Shown here piece after piece: positions 20,622-29,180 of a DNA stretch of 48,232 bases; the first letter of the stretch is position 1, and every line of letters starts with the position of its first letter. Made by a program: the position numbers and the translations under genes. The notes under the pieces were generated by a model. That model was not told the origin of the DNA and did no database searches. It saw only the letters and a program-made list of their open reading frames with translations. Source of the stretch: Pseudomonas sp. P7548 (GTDB lineage Bacteria > Pseudomonadota > Gammaproteobacteria > Pseudomonadales > Pseudomonadaceae); the NCBI RefSeq assembly GCF_013386585.1, contig NZ_JACARO010000052.1, forward strand, positions 1 through 48,232, written 5' to 3'.

Positions 20622-21806
20622 ATGAGCATTTCAGCCGCAACCCCCCAAGCCAACTGGCAACCGGTCATCGCCCTCGCGCTGGCCGCGTTTGTGTTCAACA
20701 CCACCGAATTCGTCCCCGTCGGGCTGCTCAGCGCCATTGGCGCCAGCTTCGACATGCCCATCGCCAGCGTCGGCCTGATGCTCACCATCTACGCCTGGAT
20801 CGTGTCCCTGACCTCGCTGCCGGTGATGCTGCTGACCCGTAACGTCGAGCGGCGCAAATTGCTGATCGTGCTGTTCGGCCTGTTCATCGCCAGCCATGTC
20901 CTGTCCAGTGTCGCCACCAGCTTCGGCATCCTGATGCTCAGCCGGGTCGGTATTGCCTTGTCCCATGCGCTGTTCTGGTCGATCACCGCCTCGCTGGCGG
21001 TGCGCCTGGCGCCAGAAGGCAAGCAGGTGCAAGCCCTCGGCCTGCTGGCTACGGGCACGTCCCTGGCAATGGTGCTGGGTATTCCCCTGGGTCGCCTGCT
21101 GGGCGAAGCCATGGGCTGGCGCACCACGTTCCTGGTGATCGGTGCCTTTGCGGCCGCCCTGGTGTTTTGGCTGGCGCGCACCTTGCCGTTGCTGCCCAGC
21201 CAGAACTCCGGCTCCCTGCGCAGCCTGCCGTTGCTGTTCAAGCGTCCGGCGCTGGTGGCGCTCTACGTGCTCACCGCCATGACCGTGACCGCGCAATTCA
21301 CCGCCTACAGCTACATCGAACCCTTCGTCGAAGGCGTGGCCGGCATGAGCGGCGGCGCCGTGACCCTGATCCTGCTGGTCTTCGGCGGCGCGGGCATCAT
21401 TGGCTCGCTGCTGTTCAGCCTGGTGCACCGCTTCAACCCGCACCTGTTCGTGGTCGGCGCGGTCTCCATCCTGGCCGCCTGCCTGGCGTTGCTGTTGCCC
21501 CTGAGCGGGGCCGAGTCGTACCTGGTGGCACTGAGTGTGTTCTGGGGCATGGCGATCATGGGATTCGGCCTGGCCATGCAATCGAAGGTGCTGGTACTGG
21601 CGCCGGATGCCACGGACGTGGCCATGGCGATGTTCTCCGGCATCTACAACATCGGCATCGGCGGCGGCGCGCTGATGGGCAGTTGGGTTGGCAGCCACTT
21701 CGGCTTCGCCTGGATCGGCGCGGCGGGCGGCTTGCTGGCAGCGGTGGCGCTGATCGGCTATTGCCTGGCGATTCGCAGATTCGGCACGGGTGTTCCCCGT
21801 CCATGA
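20622..21806 (+). CDS. sotB: MFS sugar efflux transporter, SotB-like
   Basis: A 394-aa, 12-helix major facilitator protein. Long matches to E. coli SotB (YdeA) are visible, for example FNTTEFVPVGLLS, MLTIYAWIVSL, ERRKLLIVLF, TAYSYIEPFV and APDATDVAMA. SotB exports arabinose and IPTG-like sugars; the natural substrate here is not known. ATG at 20622 fits the homologue start better than the upstream in-frame ATG at 20592. A TATAGAAT near 20551 is a possible -10. Confidence 0.88.
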   Translation: MSISAATPQANWQPVIALALAAFVFNTTEFVPVGLLSAIGASFDMPIASVGLMLTIYAWIVSLTSLPVMLLTRNVERRKLLIVLFGLFIASHVLSSVATSFGILMLSRVGIALSHALFWSITASLAVRLAPEGKQVQALGLLATGTSLAMVLGIPLGRLLGEAMGWRTTFLVIGAFAAALVFWLARTLPLLPSQNSGSLRSLPLLFKRPALVALYVLTAMTVTAQFTAYSYIEPFVEGVAGMSGGAVTLILLVFGGAGIIGSLLFSLVHRFNPHLFVVGAVSILAACLALLLPLSGAESYLVALSVFWGMAIMGFGLAMQSKVLVLAPDATDVAMAMFSGIYNIGIGGGALMGSWVGSHFGFAWIGAAGGLLAAVALIGYCLAIRRFGTGVPRP

Positions 21807-21817
21807 GGAGGCAGCGT

Positions 21818-22177
21818 ATGACGATAAAACCTGCGGTGTTTGCATTGCTTGCCAGCGCGTCGGCGCTGCTGCTCAGCTCCTCAAGCTCTGCCGCCAGTTT
21901 CGACTGCACCAAGGCCAAGGCGCCTGACGAAATCACCATCTGCAAGCACGTCAGCCTCAATGACCAGGATGTGACCATGGCGTTGCTCTACGACCTGAAC
22001 AAGCACTTCATGGCCATGGGCGGACGCGGTTCGTTGATGGACGGGCAGGCCGAATGGCTCAAAAAACGCCACACCTGCGGCGCGAACGTGAGCTGTTTGA
22101 GCGATGCCTATACGCAGCGGATTGGCATGCTGCGTGGGTTTATCGATGAGCGGGTGATGACGAAGGGGCCGTTCTGA
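21818..22177 (+). CDS. Secreted LprI/DUF1311-like protein
   Basis: A 119-aa protein with a signal peptide (about 1-26) and a mature part of the LprI pattern: FDCTKAKAPDEITIC, then an N/D residue pair, a Tyr-rich helix and WLKKRHTC with a last Cys in CLSDAY, four Cys in all. Some members of this family inhibit lysozyme. AGGAGG precedes the ATG, and it follows sotB by 11 bases on the same strand, but a shared role is not obvious. Confidence 0.7.
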   Translation: MTIKPAVFALLASASALLLSSSSSAASFDCTKAKAPDEITICKHVSLNDQDVTMALLYDLNKHFMAMGGRGSLMDGQAEWLKKRHTCGANVSCLSDAYTQRIGMLRGFIDERVMTKGPF

Positions 22178-22258
22178 ACGTTAGTGCAGGCGGTGTTCGA
22201 AGCCCGGTAAAGAAGACCTCATAAAAACCAGACAAGTCTCACGGAGAATCTGGTTACG

Positions 22259-22317
22259 CATTGCTACCGTCGCCCAGGACCGCACACATCCCGTGTGACG
22301 GCACCTGAGTAGCAATG
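22259..22317 (+). promoter_or_regulatory. Long hairpin in the aqpZ leader next to the Shine-Dalgarno
   Basis: Perfect 9-base arms CATTGCTAC (22259-22267) and GTAGCAATG (22309-22317) enclose a second, nearly continuous stem: CAGG/CCTG, CCG/CGG and CACAC/GTGTG around an ATCCC loop. The 3' arm touches the GGAG at 22317-22320 that serves the GTG start at 22327. It could control translation of aqpZ. No terminator-like T-run follows. Confidence 0.6.
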
Positions 22318-22326
22318 GAGTCGCGT

Positions 22327-23019
22327 GTGCAAAAGCGTTTGACTGTAGAGTTTCTGGGCACTTTCTGGCTGACGTTCGGCGGCTGCGGCAGTGCGATCCT
22401 GGCGGCGGCATTTCCTGGGTTGGGCATTGGTTTTGCCGGCGTAGCCCTGGCGTTTGGTCTCACCGTGTTGACCATGGCCTATGCGGTGGGGGGGATTTCC
22501 GGCGGGCATTTCAACCCGGCGGTGACCGTCGGCCTGTGGGTGGGGCAGCGCGTGTGCGGTGCAAAGGTGTTGCCGTATATCGTGGCGCAGGTCATCGGTG
22601 CGATTGCCGCGGCTGCGGCCCTGTATGTGATTGCCAACGGCCAGCCAGGTTTCGAGATGGGCGGCTTTGCGGCCAACGGCTACGGCGCGTTAAGCCCGGG
22701 CCTGTTCGACATGAAGGCCGCGCTGGTGGCTGAAGTGATCGCCACGTTCTTCTTTGTGCTGATCATCATGCGCGTCACCGCGCCGGGCCCGGCCGCCGCC
22801 TTTGCGCCGATTGCCATCGGCCTGGCCTTGACCCTGATTCACTTGATCCTGATCCCGGTGACCAATACTTCGGTCAACCCTGCACGCAGCACCGGCCCGG
22901 CGTTGTTTGCAGGCGGCGAATACATTGCGCAGCTGTGGCTGTTCTGGCTGGCACCGATGGTTGGTGGCGTGCTGGGGGCGCTGTCGGCGCGTGCATTGGA
23001 CGAACGCAGCCCGGCGTGA
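22327..23019 (+). CDS. aqpZ: Aquaporin Z, water channel
   Basis: A 230-aa, six-helix MIP-family channel with both NPA boxes (GHFNPAVT and SVNPARST), the selectivity His and Arg (LIHLILIPVTNTSVNPAR) and an N-terminus matching E. coli AqpZ (FLGTFWLTFGGCGSAILAAAFP). It lets water pass the inner membrane. I choose the GTG at 22327 because GGAG lies six bases before it and the protein then starts like AqpZ (231 aa). The ATG at 22315 would add four residues and lies within the 3' arm of the leader hairpin. Confidence 0.92.
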   Translation: MQKRLTVEFLGTFWLTFGGCGSAILAAAFPGLGIGFAGVALAFGLTVLTMAYAVGGISGGHFNPAVTVGLWVGQRVCGAKVLPYIVAQVIGAIAAAAALYVIANGQPGFEMGGFAANGYGALSPGLFDMKAALVAEVIATFFFVLIIMRVTAPGPAAAFAPIAIGLALTLIHLILIPVTNTSVNPARSTGPALFAGGEYIAQLWLFWLAPMVGGVLGALSARALDERSPA

Positions 23020-23027
23020 TACGGCGG

Positions 23028-23064
23028 CTTTTGCAGGAGCGCGCTTGTGCGCTCCTGCAGAAAA
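23028..23064. terminator. Bidirectional terminator between aqpZ and transaldolase gene
   Basis: TGCAGGAGCGC and its complement form a perfect stem with a short TT-centred loop, bracketed by TTTT on the left and AAAA on the right, so it can terminate both converging transcripts. Confidence 0.85.
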
Positions 23065-23070
23065 CCTGCG

Positions 23071-23994
23071 TTACAGCGCAGCCAGTACGGCCTCGAGTTT
23101 TTCCTGGTCCCGCGCGAACTGGCGAATGCCTTCGGCGAGTTTTTCGGTGGCCATTGCATCTTCATTCGACGCCCAACGGAACTGCGCTTCGGTCAGTGGT
23201 TGGCGCGCTTCACCCGTGGCGCCCGGCACCAGTTTGCGTGCCAGTGTGCCGTTGTCGTCGGCCAGCTTTTGCAGCAGGTCCGGGCTGATGGTCAGGCGAT
23301 CACACCCCGCCAGTTCTTCGATCTGGCTGAGGGTGCGGAAGCTGGCGCCCATGACCACGGTCGGGATGTCGTTGGCCTTGTAGTAGTTGTAGATGCGTGT
23401 CACCGACTGCACACCCGGGTCTTCGGCACCGGTGTAGTCCAGGCCGGTGTTCTTGCGGTACCAATCGTAGATGCGGCCCACGAATGGCGAGATCAGGAAC
23501 ACCCCTGCGTCGGCGCAGGCCACGGCCTGGGCGAAGGAGAAGAGCAGGGTGAGGTTGGTCTGGATACCGGCTTTTTCCAGGCGCTCGGCGGTGCGGATGC
23601 CTTCCCAGGTGGAGGCCAGCTTGATCAGCACGCGGTCGCGGCCGATACCGGCCTGGTCGTACAGGGCGATCAACTGGTTGGCCTTGGCCCACAGCGCTTG
23701 CTCGTCGAAGGACAGGCGAGCATCCACTTCGGTGGAGATACGCCCCGGGATCACCTTGAGAATGCCGGCCCCCACGGATACCGCGAAGTGATCGCAGGCC
23801 AGGTCTACATTGCCCTTGGAGTGGGCGACGGCGCTGCGCAGCAGTTCGGCATATTCCGGAATGGCCGCGGCCTTGAGCAGCAGCGACGGGTTGGTGGTGG
23901 CGTCCACCGGGCGCAGGCGGCTGATGGCTTCCAGGTCGCCGGTGTCGCAGACCACGGTGGTGAACGCTTTGAGTTGTTCGAGCTTGGACTTCAT
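23071..23994 (-). CDS. tal: Transaldolase
   Basis: A 307-aa class I transaldolase that moves a dihydroxyacetone unit between sugar phosphates in the non-oxidative pentose phosphate pathway. The Schiff-base lysine is K125 in VLIKLASTWEG; D17 (VCDTGD) and N35 (ATTNPS) are in place. GGAG precedes the ATG. It is the last gene of the long minus-strand sugar operon, 24 bases after the SorC-type regulator. This may be a pathway-linked copy or the only one in the genome. Confidence 0.92.
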   Translation of the reverse strand: MKSKLEQLKAFTTVVCDTGDLEAISRLRPVDATTNPSLLLKAAAIPEYAELLRSAVAHSKGNVDLACDHFAVSVGAGILKVIPGRISTEVDARLSFDEQALWAKANQLIALYDQAGIGRDRVLIKLASTWEGIRTAERLEKAGIQTNLTLLFSFAQAVACADAGVFLISPFVGRIYDWYRKNTGLDYTGAEDPGVQSVTRIYNYYKANDIPTVVMGASFRTLSQIEELAGCDRLTISPDLLQKLADDNGTLARKLVPGATGEARQPLTEAQFRWASNEDAMATEKLAEGIRQFARDQEKLEAVLAAL

Positions 23995-24018
23995 GGGCAG
24001 CAGTCTCCAGAAAAGGGG

Positions 24019-24972
24019 TTAGTGGTTCAGGGCCTGGGCGGTGTCGAGGTCGGTGATCAGGATGTCGAGGTAGCCGCCCTTGAGCGCGCCGCGAATCGCC
24101 TGGACCTTGTTCAGCCCGCCCGCCAGGCCAAGCACACGTTGGATCGAGCGCAGTTTGGGCAATGCCACCGACACCACGAATTCTTCGTCTTCTTCCAGCA
24201 CCGGTTTGCCCTGGGCGTCGAAGTAACGCAGGCAGATATCGCCCACGGCGCCGCGCTCGGCGAGCAGGCGCAGCATGTCTTCGGTGTAGTAGTTGCCGCT
24301 GTTGCGCAGCAGTTGCGAGGGTTCCAGGTCACCAATGCCGACGATCGCCAGGGTGATGCTGTCAAAGCGCTGCAGCACCTCCTTGACCTCTTCCATCTGC
24401 ACGATGCGCTGCTTGCTTTCCACCGATTGCTCGATGCTCTGGGACGGCAGCAGGAACGCCGGGCAGTTGAGCAGGGTGGCCAGGCGCTGGGTGAGCAGGG
24501 TGGCTTCGAAGGCGCCTTTGTGGCCCACGCCGCCGAGCAATTGCACCACTTCCTGGGCGCCTTGCTTGCCCGGTTGCGCGTGCAAATGGCCGACCATGGC
24601 GCGGATGGTGCTGCTCCACGACGATATGCCGATATGGTCCTGGGGCGACAGGCTGGTTTCCAGGTAATGCGCCGCCGCCGAACCGATGGCCTGCTTGATG
24701 CTTTCATCGCTACCGGGTTCGGTGGCTTCCACCACGATCACCCGGCGCACGCCGTAGCGCCGTTGCAACTGGGTTTCCAGTTCCAGGTGCAGGCCTTGCA
24801 GGCGCATCACGCTGATCTTCACCACGCCTTCCTGCAGCGCCCGGCGCAGGGCGCGGCTGATAAAGGACTGGGACAGGTCCAGTTGTTCGGAAATCTCGGA
24901 CTGCTTCAGCCCTTCTTCGTAATAGAGGCTGGCGATCTTGGTGATCAGGCGCTGTTCTTCGATCTGGCTCAT
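24019..24972 (-). CDS. SorC-family sugar-responsive transcriptional regulator
   Basis: A 317-aa regulator with an N-terminal helix-turn-helix (LKQSEISEQLDLSQSFISRALRRALQEGVV, about 20-52) and a SorC/DeoR-type effector domain that binds phosphorylated sugars (QLLGGVGHKGAFEAT and LAGGLNKVQAIRGALKGGYLDILITD). It lies inside the minus-strand catabolic operon and should respond to a pathway phospho-intermediate. GAGG precedes the ATG by six bases. The inverted 10-mers in the 30189-30549 gap are its candidate operators. Confidence 0.88.
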   Translation of the reverse strand: MSQIEEQRLITKIASLYYEEGLKQSEISEQLDLSQSFISRALRRALQEGVVKISVMRLQGLHLELETQLQRRYGVRRVIVVEATEPGSDESIKQAIGSAAAHYLETSLSPQDHIGISSWSSTIRAMVGHLHAQPGKQGAQEVVQLLGGVGHKGAFEATLLTQRLATLLNCPAFLLPSQSIEQSVESKQRIVQMEEVKEVLQRFDSITLAIVGIGDLEPSQLLRNSGNYYTEDMLRLLAERGAVGDICLRYFDAQGKPVLEEDEEFVVSVALPKLRSIQRVLGLAGGLNKVQAIRGALKGGYLDILITDLDTAQALNH

Positions 24973-25017
24973 GAAAGCCTCAATAAATGAATCAATGTCG
25001 GTGAGGATACCAAACCC

Positions 25018-25818
25018 TTACGACATGATCAGGCCGCCATCGATATTGATCGCCTGACCGGTCAGGTAGGCCGCGTCGTCAGAGGCCAGAAACGCCACCA
25101 GACCTGCCACATCCGAGGGTTTGCCGGCGCGGCGCAGGGGGATGTTCTTGACCCATTCGGCCATCAGTTCGCCCTTGCCGTAGCGTTTTTCATCGGTACT
25201 GAGGATCTCGCCCCACACGCGGTCGTTGTAGTCCCACATTTCGCTTTCGATGATGCCGGGGCAAAACGCGTTGACCGTGATGTTGTGTCGCGCCAGTTCC
25301 AGCGCCAGGCTTTGGGTGATACCGATGACGCCCATCTTGCTCGCCGCGTAGTGCGGCGTATAGATGAACCCCTGGCGGCCCTGGCCGGACGAGGTGTTGA
25401 TCAGGCGCCCGCTGCCTTGCTTGACCATGTACTTGGCCGCTTCCCGGCAGCCCAGCCAGACGCCGGTGGTGTTGACGTGCAGCACCTTGTCGAAGTCGGC
25501 ACGGGGCATTTTGTCGTAGTGATCAATGGTGATGATGCCGGCGTTCTGCACCGACACGTCGATGCTGCCAAAGCGCGCATGGCCTTCGCGGTAGAGCTTT
25601 TCGATATCTTCTTCGTTGGTGACGTCGATGCCCAGGGCGAGGGTGGCGACCTTGTATTCCTGGGCCAACTGGGCGGCGGTGAAGGTCACGCGCTCCAGGT
25701 CGTTGGAGGCCAGCACCAGGTTGGCGCCTTCCTGGGCGAAGCGTTCGGCAATGCCGGCGCCGATGCCACGGCAAGCGCCGGTGATGACTACAGTTTTACC
25801 GCTGAAGCGTTGCGACAT
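25018..25818 (-). CDS. SDR-family oxidoreductase, polyol/sugar dehydrogenase
   Basis: A 266-aa short-chain dehydrogenase. Cofactor motif TGACRGIG (about 12-19), NAGI, catalytic Ser in NTSSGQG and YAASK are all present, and the tail INIDGGLIMS is typical. Likely uses NAD(P) to oxidise a polyol or sugar. It follows a second SDR gene by 22 bases and precedes the SorC regulator by 45. Some features recall sorbitol or galactitol dehydrogenases, but the substrate cannot be read from the sequence. Confidence 0.85.
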   Translation of the reverse strand: MSQRFSGKTVVITGACRGIGAGIAERFAQEGANLVLASNDLERVTFTAAQLAQEYKVATLALGIDVTNEEDIEKLYREGHARFGSIDVSVQNAGIITIDHYDKMPRADFDKVLHVNTTGVWLGCREAAKYMVKQGSGRLINTSSGQGRQGFIYTPHYAASKMGVIGITQSLALELARHNITVNAFCPGIIESEMWDYNDRVWGEILSTDEKRYGKGELMAEWVKNIPLRRAGKPSDVAGLVAFLASDDAAYLTGQAINIDGGLIMS

Positions 25819-25840
25819 GACAAAAGGCTCCAAAAAAGGC

Positions 25841-26605
25841 TTACCAGCAGACAAAACCGCCATCGACCAACAGGTCGACGCCGGTGCAGAACGACGAGGC
25901 CTGGCTGACCAGGAAAATCGCCGGGCCGACCATTTCTTCCACGCTGGCCATGCGGCCCATGGGCGTGGTCTGTTCAAAGATCTTCACCTGGTCGGCCACC
26001 TCCGGGCGCGAGTTCATCGGCGTGGCGGTGTAGCCGGGGCTGATGCAATTGACCCGCAGGCCCTTGTCGGCCCATTCCATCGCCAGGCTTTTGCTCAGGT
26101 GGATGACCCCGGCCTTGGACGTGTTGTAGTGGGCTTGCAGCAAACCCCGGTTGACGATGCTGCCGGACATGGACGCGATGTTGACGATAGCGCCTTTGCC
26201 CCGGGGCAGCATCACCGCGGCCTGGGCCTGGCAACTGAGGAAAATCCCGGTGAGGTTGATGTCCAGGGTGGTCTGCCAGCGTTGCAGCTCCAGGTCTTCG
26301 GCGGCCTGGGCATTGGCGATGCCGGCGCAGTTGACGGCCACGCTGAGTTCGCCGAGTTCGGCTTCGGTGCGGGCCACCGCCGCGTCGAGGGCAGCGCGCT
26401 CGGTGACCGTGCCGCTCAGGGCCAGGGCGCGACGGCCCTGGGCCTGGATGCGTTCCACGGTGCTGGCGATGCCGGGGCTGCCCGGCAGGTCAAAACAGGC
26501 CACATCGGCCCCAGCCTCGGCCAGCCCGACCGCGATGGCCTGGCCAATCCCGCTGCCGGCGCCGGTGACGAAGGCGACCTGGCCGTGAAGACTAAAAAGT
26601 TGCAT
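25841..26605 (-). CDS. SDR-family oxidoreductase, second polyol/sugar dehydrogenase
   Basis: A 254-aa short-chain dehydrogenase with TGAGSGIG, NCAGI, catalytic Ser (IASMSG) and YNTSK. ATG at 26605 is preferred because GGAG lies six bases upstream; in-frame starts further out exist. It acts with the neighbouring SDR, perhaps as two successive oxidations or on two related substrates. It is distantly related to the gene at 25018. Substrate unknown. Confidence 0.85.
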   Translation of the reverse strand: MQLFSLHGQVAFVTGAGSGIGQAIAVGLAEAGADVACFDLPGSPGIASTVERIQAQGRRALALSGTVTERAALDAAVARTEAELGELSVAVNCAGIANAQAAEDLELQRWQTTLDINLTGIFLSCQAQAAVMLPRGKGAIVNIASMSGSIVNRGLLQAHYNTSKAGVIHLSKSLAMEWADKGLRVNCISPGYTATPMNSRPEVADQVKIFEQTTPMGRMASVEEMVGPAIFLVSQASSFCTGVDLLVDGGFVCW

Positions 26606-26639
26606 GAACGACTCCATTATTTGAAATAACACCGAACCC

Positions 26640-26672
26640 CTGTGGGAGCTTCATTGTTTGCGAAGGTAGGGC
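26640..26672. repeat. Degenerate REP half-unit
   Basis: CTGTGGGAGCTTC followed by TTGCGAAGG keeps the start and end of the P. fluorescens REP type but not the middle. It lies in the 68-base gap between the ABC ATPase and the second SDR gene. It may be a decayed copy. Confidence 0.4.
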
Positions 26673-26673
26673 A

Positions 26674-28182
26674 CTAGGCCGTGGCCATTTCCATCACCGA
26701 AACCGGTGTTGCCTCGCCACGCTCCAATATCCCCATCTGCCGGCCCCGGCTCATCACCATCACCCGATGGGACAGGCCGAGCACTTCATCCAGGTCCGAA
26801 CTCACCACAATCACCGCCATGCCTTTGGCTGCCAGGTCTGCGATCACTTCATAGATCGCCGCCCGTGCGCCCACGTCGATACCGCGAGTGGGCTCGTCGA
26901 GGATGAACACTTTGGGATTGCGCGCCAGCCATTTGGCAATGATCACCTTCTGCTGGTTGCCGCCCGACAAACTGGAAATCCGCGACTGCGGCGCACCTTT
27001 CACGCCCAGCCGTGCCACCGCCGTGCGCGCGAACTCGCGCAGCGGGGCAGGCAGCACCCAACCGCGTTTGTCCAGCAGGTCGGTGTTGCCATAGATCAGG
27101 TTGTCTTCGATGCGATGTTCCACCACCACGCCTTGCTGCTTGCGGTCTTCGGGCACCAGCACCACACCGGCCTGGATCGCCTCGAAGGGCGAGCGCAATT
27201 GGCGAATCTCACCATCCAACACCATATGCCCCTTGATGTCCTGGGCCGCGCCGGCAATGGTGCGCACCAGCTCGGTCCGCCCGGCGCCGACCACACCGGC
27301 AATGCCAAACACTTCACCAGCGCGCACGCTGAAATCGATGCCGTGCAACGCAAACTCACGGCAACTCAGGTCCTTGACCTGCAACATCACGTGTTCCTTG
27401 GGCGCCTGCAACGTCGGGAAAATTCGCTCCAGGCTGCGCCCGACCATCTGTTCTACCAGCTCGCGCACCGGCACTTGGGCCGTGGCGTGCAGGGCGATCT
27501 GGCGACCGTCACGCAGCACCAGCACGCGGTCGGCGATGCGCGCGATTTCTTCCAGGCGATGGCTGATATAGATAAACGACACACCTTCAGCCTTGAGCCG
27601 CTCCACCTGCTGGAACAACAGCTCGGTTTCTTCACCGCCCAGGGCGGCCGTGGGCTCGTCGAGGATCAGCAGCCGCGCCTTGAGGGTCAGCGCCTTGGCG
27701 ATTTCCACCAGTTGTTGGGCGGCCACGCTCAGGCCTTCGACCTTGCGCGACGCCGGCACCTTGAGCCCCAGGCGTTCCAACTGGATCTGCGCCTGGGCCT
27801 CGATGTAGTCGCGGTCGACCCGCCCGTGACGCATGGGCAGGCGGCCGACGAAGATGTTTTCGGCGATCGACAATTGCGGCAGCAGGCGGATTTCCTGGTG
27901 GATCAGGCCGATACCGGCACCCAACGCGGCCCCCGGTGAACCGGGGGCGTAGGGCTGGCCCAGCCAGGTCATGCTGCCTCCGGCTTCGGGTTGCACCAGC
28001 CCGGCGATGATCGACGACAAGGTCGACTTGCCCGCGCCGTTCTCGCCGAGCAGGGCCAGCACTTCACCGGGGCGAATGTCCACGTTGACCTGGGACAGCA
28101 CCTGCACCGGCCCATAGGCCTTGCTGATATTGCGCAGGCACAGCACCGCCTCAGCGGTGGTATCCAGAGCGGCTGCTCTCAT
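26674..28182 (-). CDS. Ribose-type ABC importer, duplicated ATPase subunit
   Basis: A 502-aa RbsA/MglA-type ATPase with two nucleotide-binding domains. The first has Walker A GENGAGKST and the signature LSVAAQQL; the second has the signature LSGGNQQK and Walker B FILDEPTRGIDV. It powers import of a monosaccharide or polyol through the permease at 29181. GGAG is six bases before the ATG. Gene order in the operon is permease, binding protein, ATPase. Confidence 0.92.
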   Translation of the reverse strand: MRAAALDTTAEAVLCLRNISKAYGPVQVLSQVNVDIRPGEVLALLGENGAGKSTLSSIIAGLVQPEAGGSMTWLGQPYAPGSPGAALGAGIGLIHQEIRLLPQLSIAENIFVGRLPMRHGRVDRDYIEAQAQIQLERLGLKVPASRKVEGLSVAAQQLVEIAKALTLKARLLILDEPTAALGGEETELLFQQVERLKAEGVSFIYISHRLEEIARIADRVLVLRDGRQIALHATAQVPVRELVEQMVGRSLERIFPTLQAPKEHVMLQVKDLSCREFALHGIDFSVRAGEVFGIAGVVGAGRTELVRTIAGAAQDIKGHMVLDGEIRQLRSPFEAIQAGVVLVPEDRKQQGVVVEHRIEDNLIYGNTDLLDKRGWVLPAPLREFARTAVARLGVKGAPQSRISSLSGGNQQKVIIAKWLARNPKVFILDEPTRGIDVGARAAIYEVIADLAAKGMAVIVVSSDLDEVLGLSHRVMVMSRGRQMGILERGEATPVSVMEMATA

Positions 28183-28197
28183 GACGATCTCCGAGGT

Positions 28198-29130
28198 TTA
28201 CGGGTGCTGTTGCAGGAACGGCGCGACGTTTTCTTTGGTGGTCAACACGGTCGGCAGCAGTTGTTCCTTGGGCACGGCTTTACCGGCCTTGAGGTCGATG
28301 GCCGACGCCACGGCCAGGCGCCCCATTTTCTGGGTCTGCTGGGTCATGGTCGCGTTCAGCACGCCACTTTCCACGGCCTTGAGCCCGGCGACGTCGCCGT
28401 CGAAACCCACCACCACGACTTTGTGATCCAGGTTGCCGACCTTCACCGCCTGGGCGGCACCGAGGGCCATGGCATCGGCGCGGCCGAAGAACACGCTGAT
28501 GTTCGGGTCACGCTGGAGCAGGTCCTGGGCCACGGCGAAGCCTTTGTCCTGGGCCCATTCGGCCGGTTGCTGGGCGACCACCTTGAGGTCCGGGAAGGCT
28601 TTCAAGCCTTCTTCGAAGCCTTTGGCCCGGTCAATTTCAGGCGTGGTGCCCAACTGGCCTTGCAGGATGGCGATGCGGCCTTTGCCGTCGGTGATCTTGC
28701 CCACGTATTCGGCGAGGGTCTTGGCCCCGGCCACGCTGTCGCTGGCGATAAAGGTGTCACCCGGGGCATCGGGCGCGTTGCGGTCCACGGCAATCACCGG
28801 GATGCCAGCGGCCTTGGCGGCCTTGACCGGTACACCGGCTGCGGTGGCACCGGCCGGGATGTAGATCAACACGTCGATCTGGCGGGTGATCAGGTCTTCA
28901 ATCTGGCTGACCTGGGTGGACGAGTTGCCCTGGGCGTCCACGGTGATCACCTTGATCCCCTTGGCCTTGCCCTCGGCTTCCACCGATTGCTTGATCTGGT
29001 TGAAGAAGTCGGCCTGCAGGTTGGCCACGGCCAGGCCGATGGTCAGGTCCTTGGCCCAGGTGGTGCCGGCTGCGGTGAGGGTGGCGGCCGCGAGTGCGGT
29101 GGCGATAAGCAGTTTCTTGGGGCTGAACAT
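28198..29130 (-). CDS. Sugar-binding periplasmic protein, RbsB-like
   Basis: A 310-aa periplasmic binding protein of the Peripla_BP_4 type. A signal peptide (about 1-26, TTWA) is followed by the KDLTIGLAVANLQADFFNQIKQSVEAE start and the VDRNAPD, FGRADAMALGA and VVGFDGD motifs of ribose-type proteins. It would deliver the substrate to the permease. AGGAG lies eight bases upstream. Confidence 0.92.
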   Translation of the reverse strand: MFSPKKLLIATALAAATLTAAGTTWAKDLTIGLAVANLQADFFNQIKQSVEAEGKAKGIKVITVDAQGNSSTQVSQIEDLITRQIDVLIYIPAGATAAGVPVKAAKAAGIPVIAVDRNAPDAPGDTFIASDSVAGAKTLAEYVGKITDGKGRIAILQGQLGTTPEIDRAKGFEEGLKAFPDLKVVAQQPAEWAQDKGFAVAQDLLQRDPNISVFFGRADAMALGAAQAVKVGNLDHKVVVVGFDGDVAGLKAVESGVLNATMTQQTQKMGRLAVASAIDLKAGKAVPKEQLLPTVLTTKENVAPFLQQHP

Positions 29131-29180
29131 GTCGGTGACTCCTGGTTTTATTGTTGGAGGGTGTCAACTGTCGAACAGGT

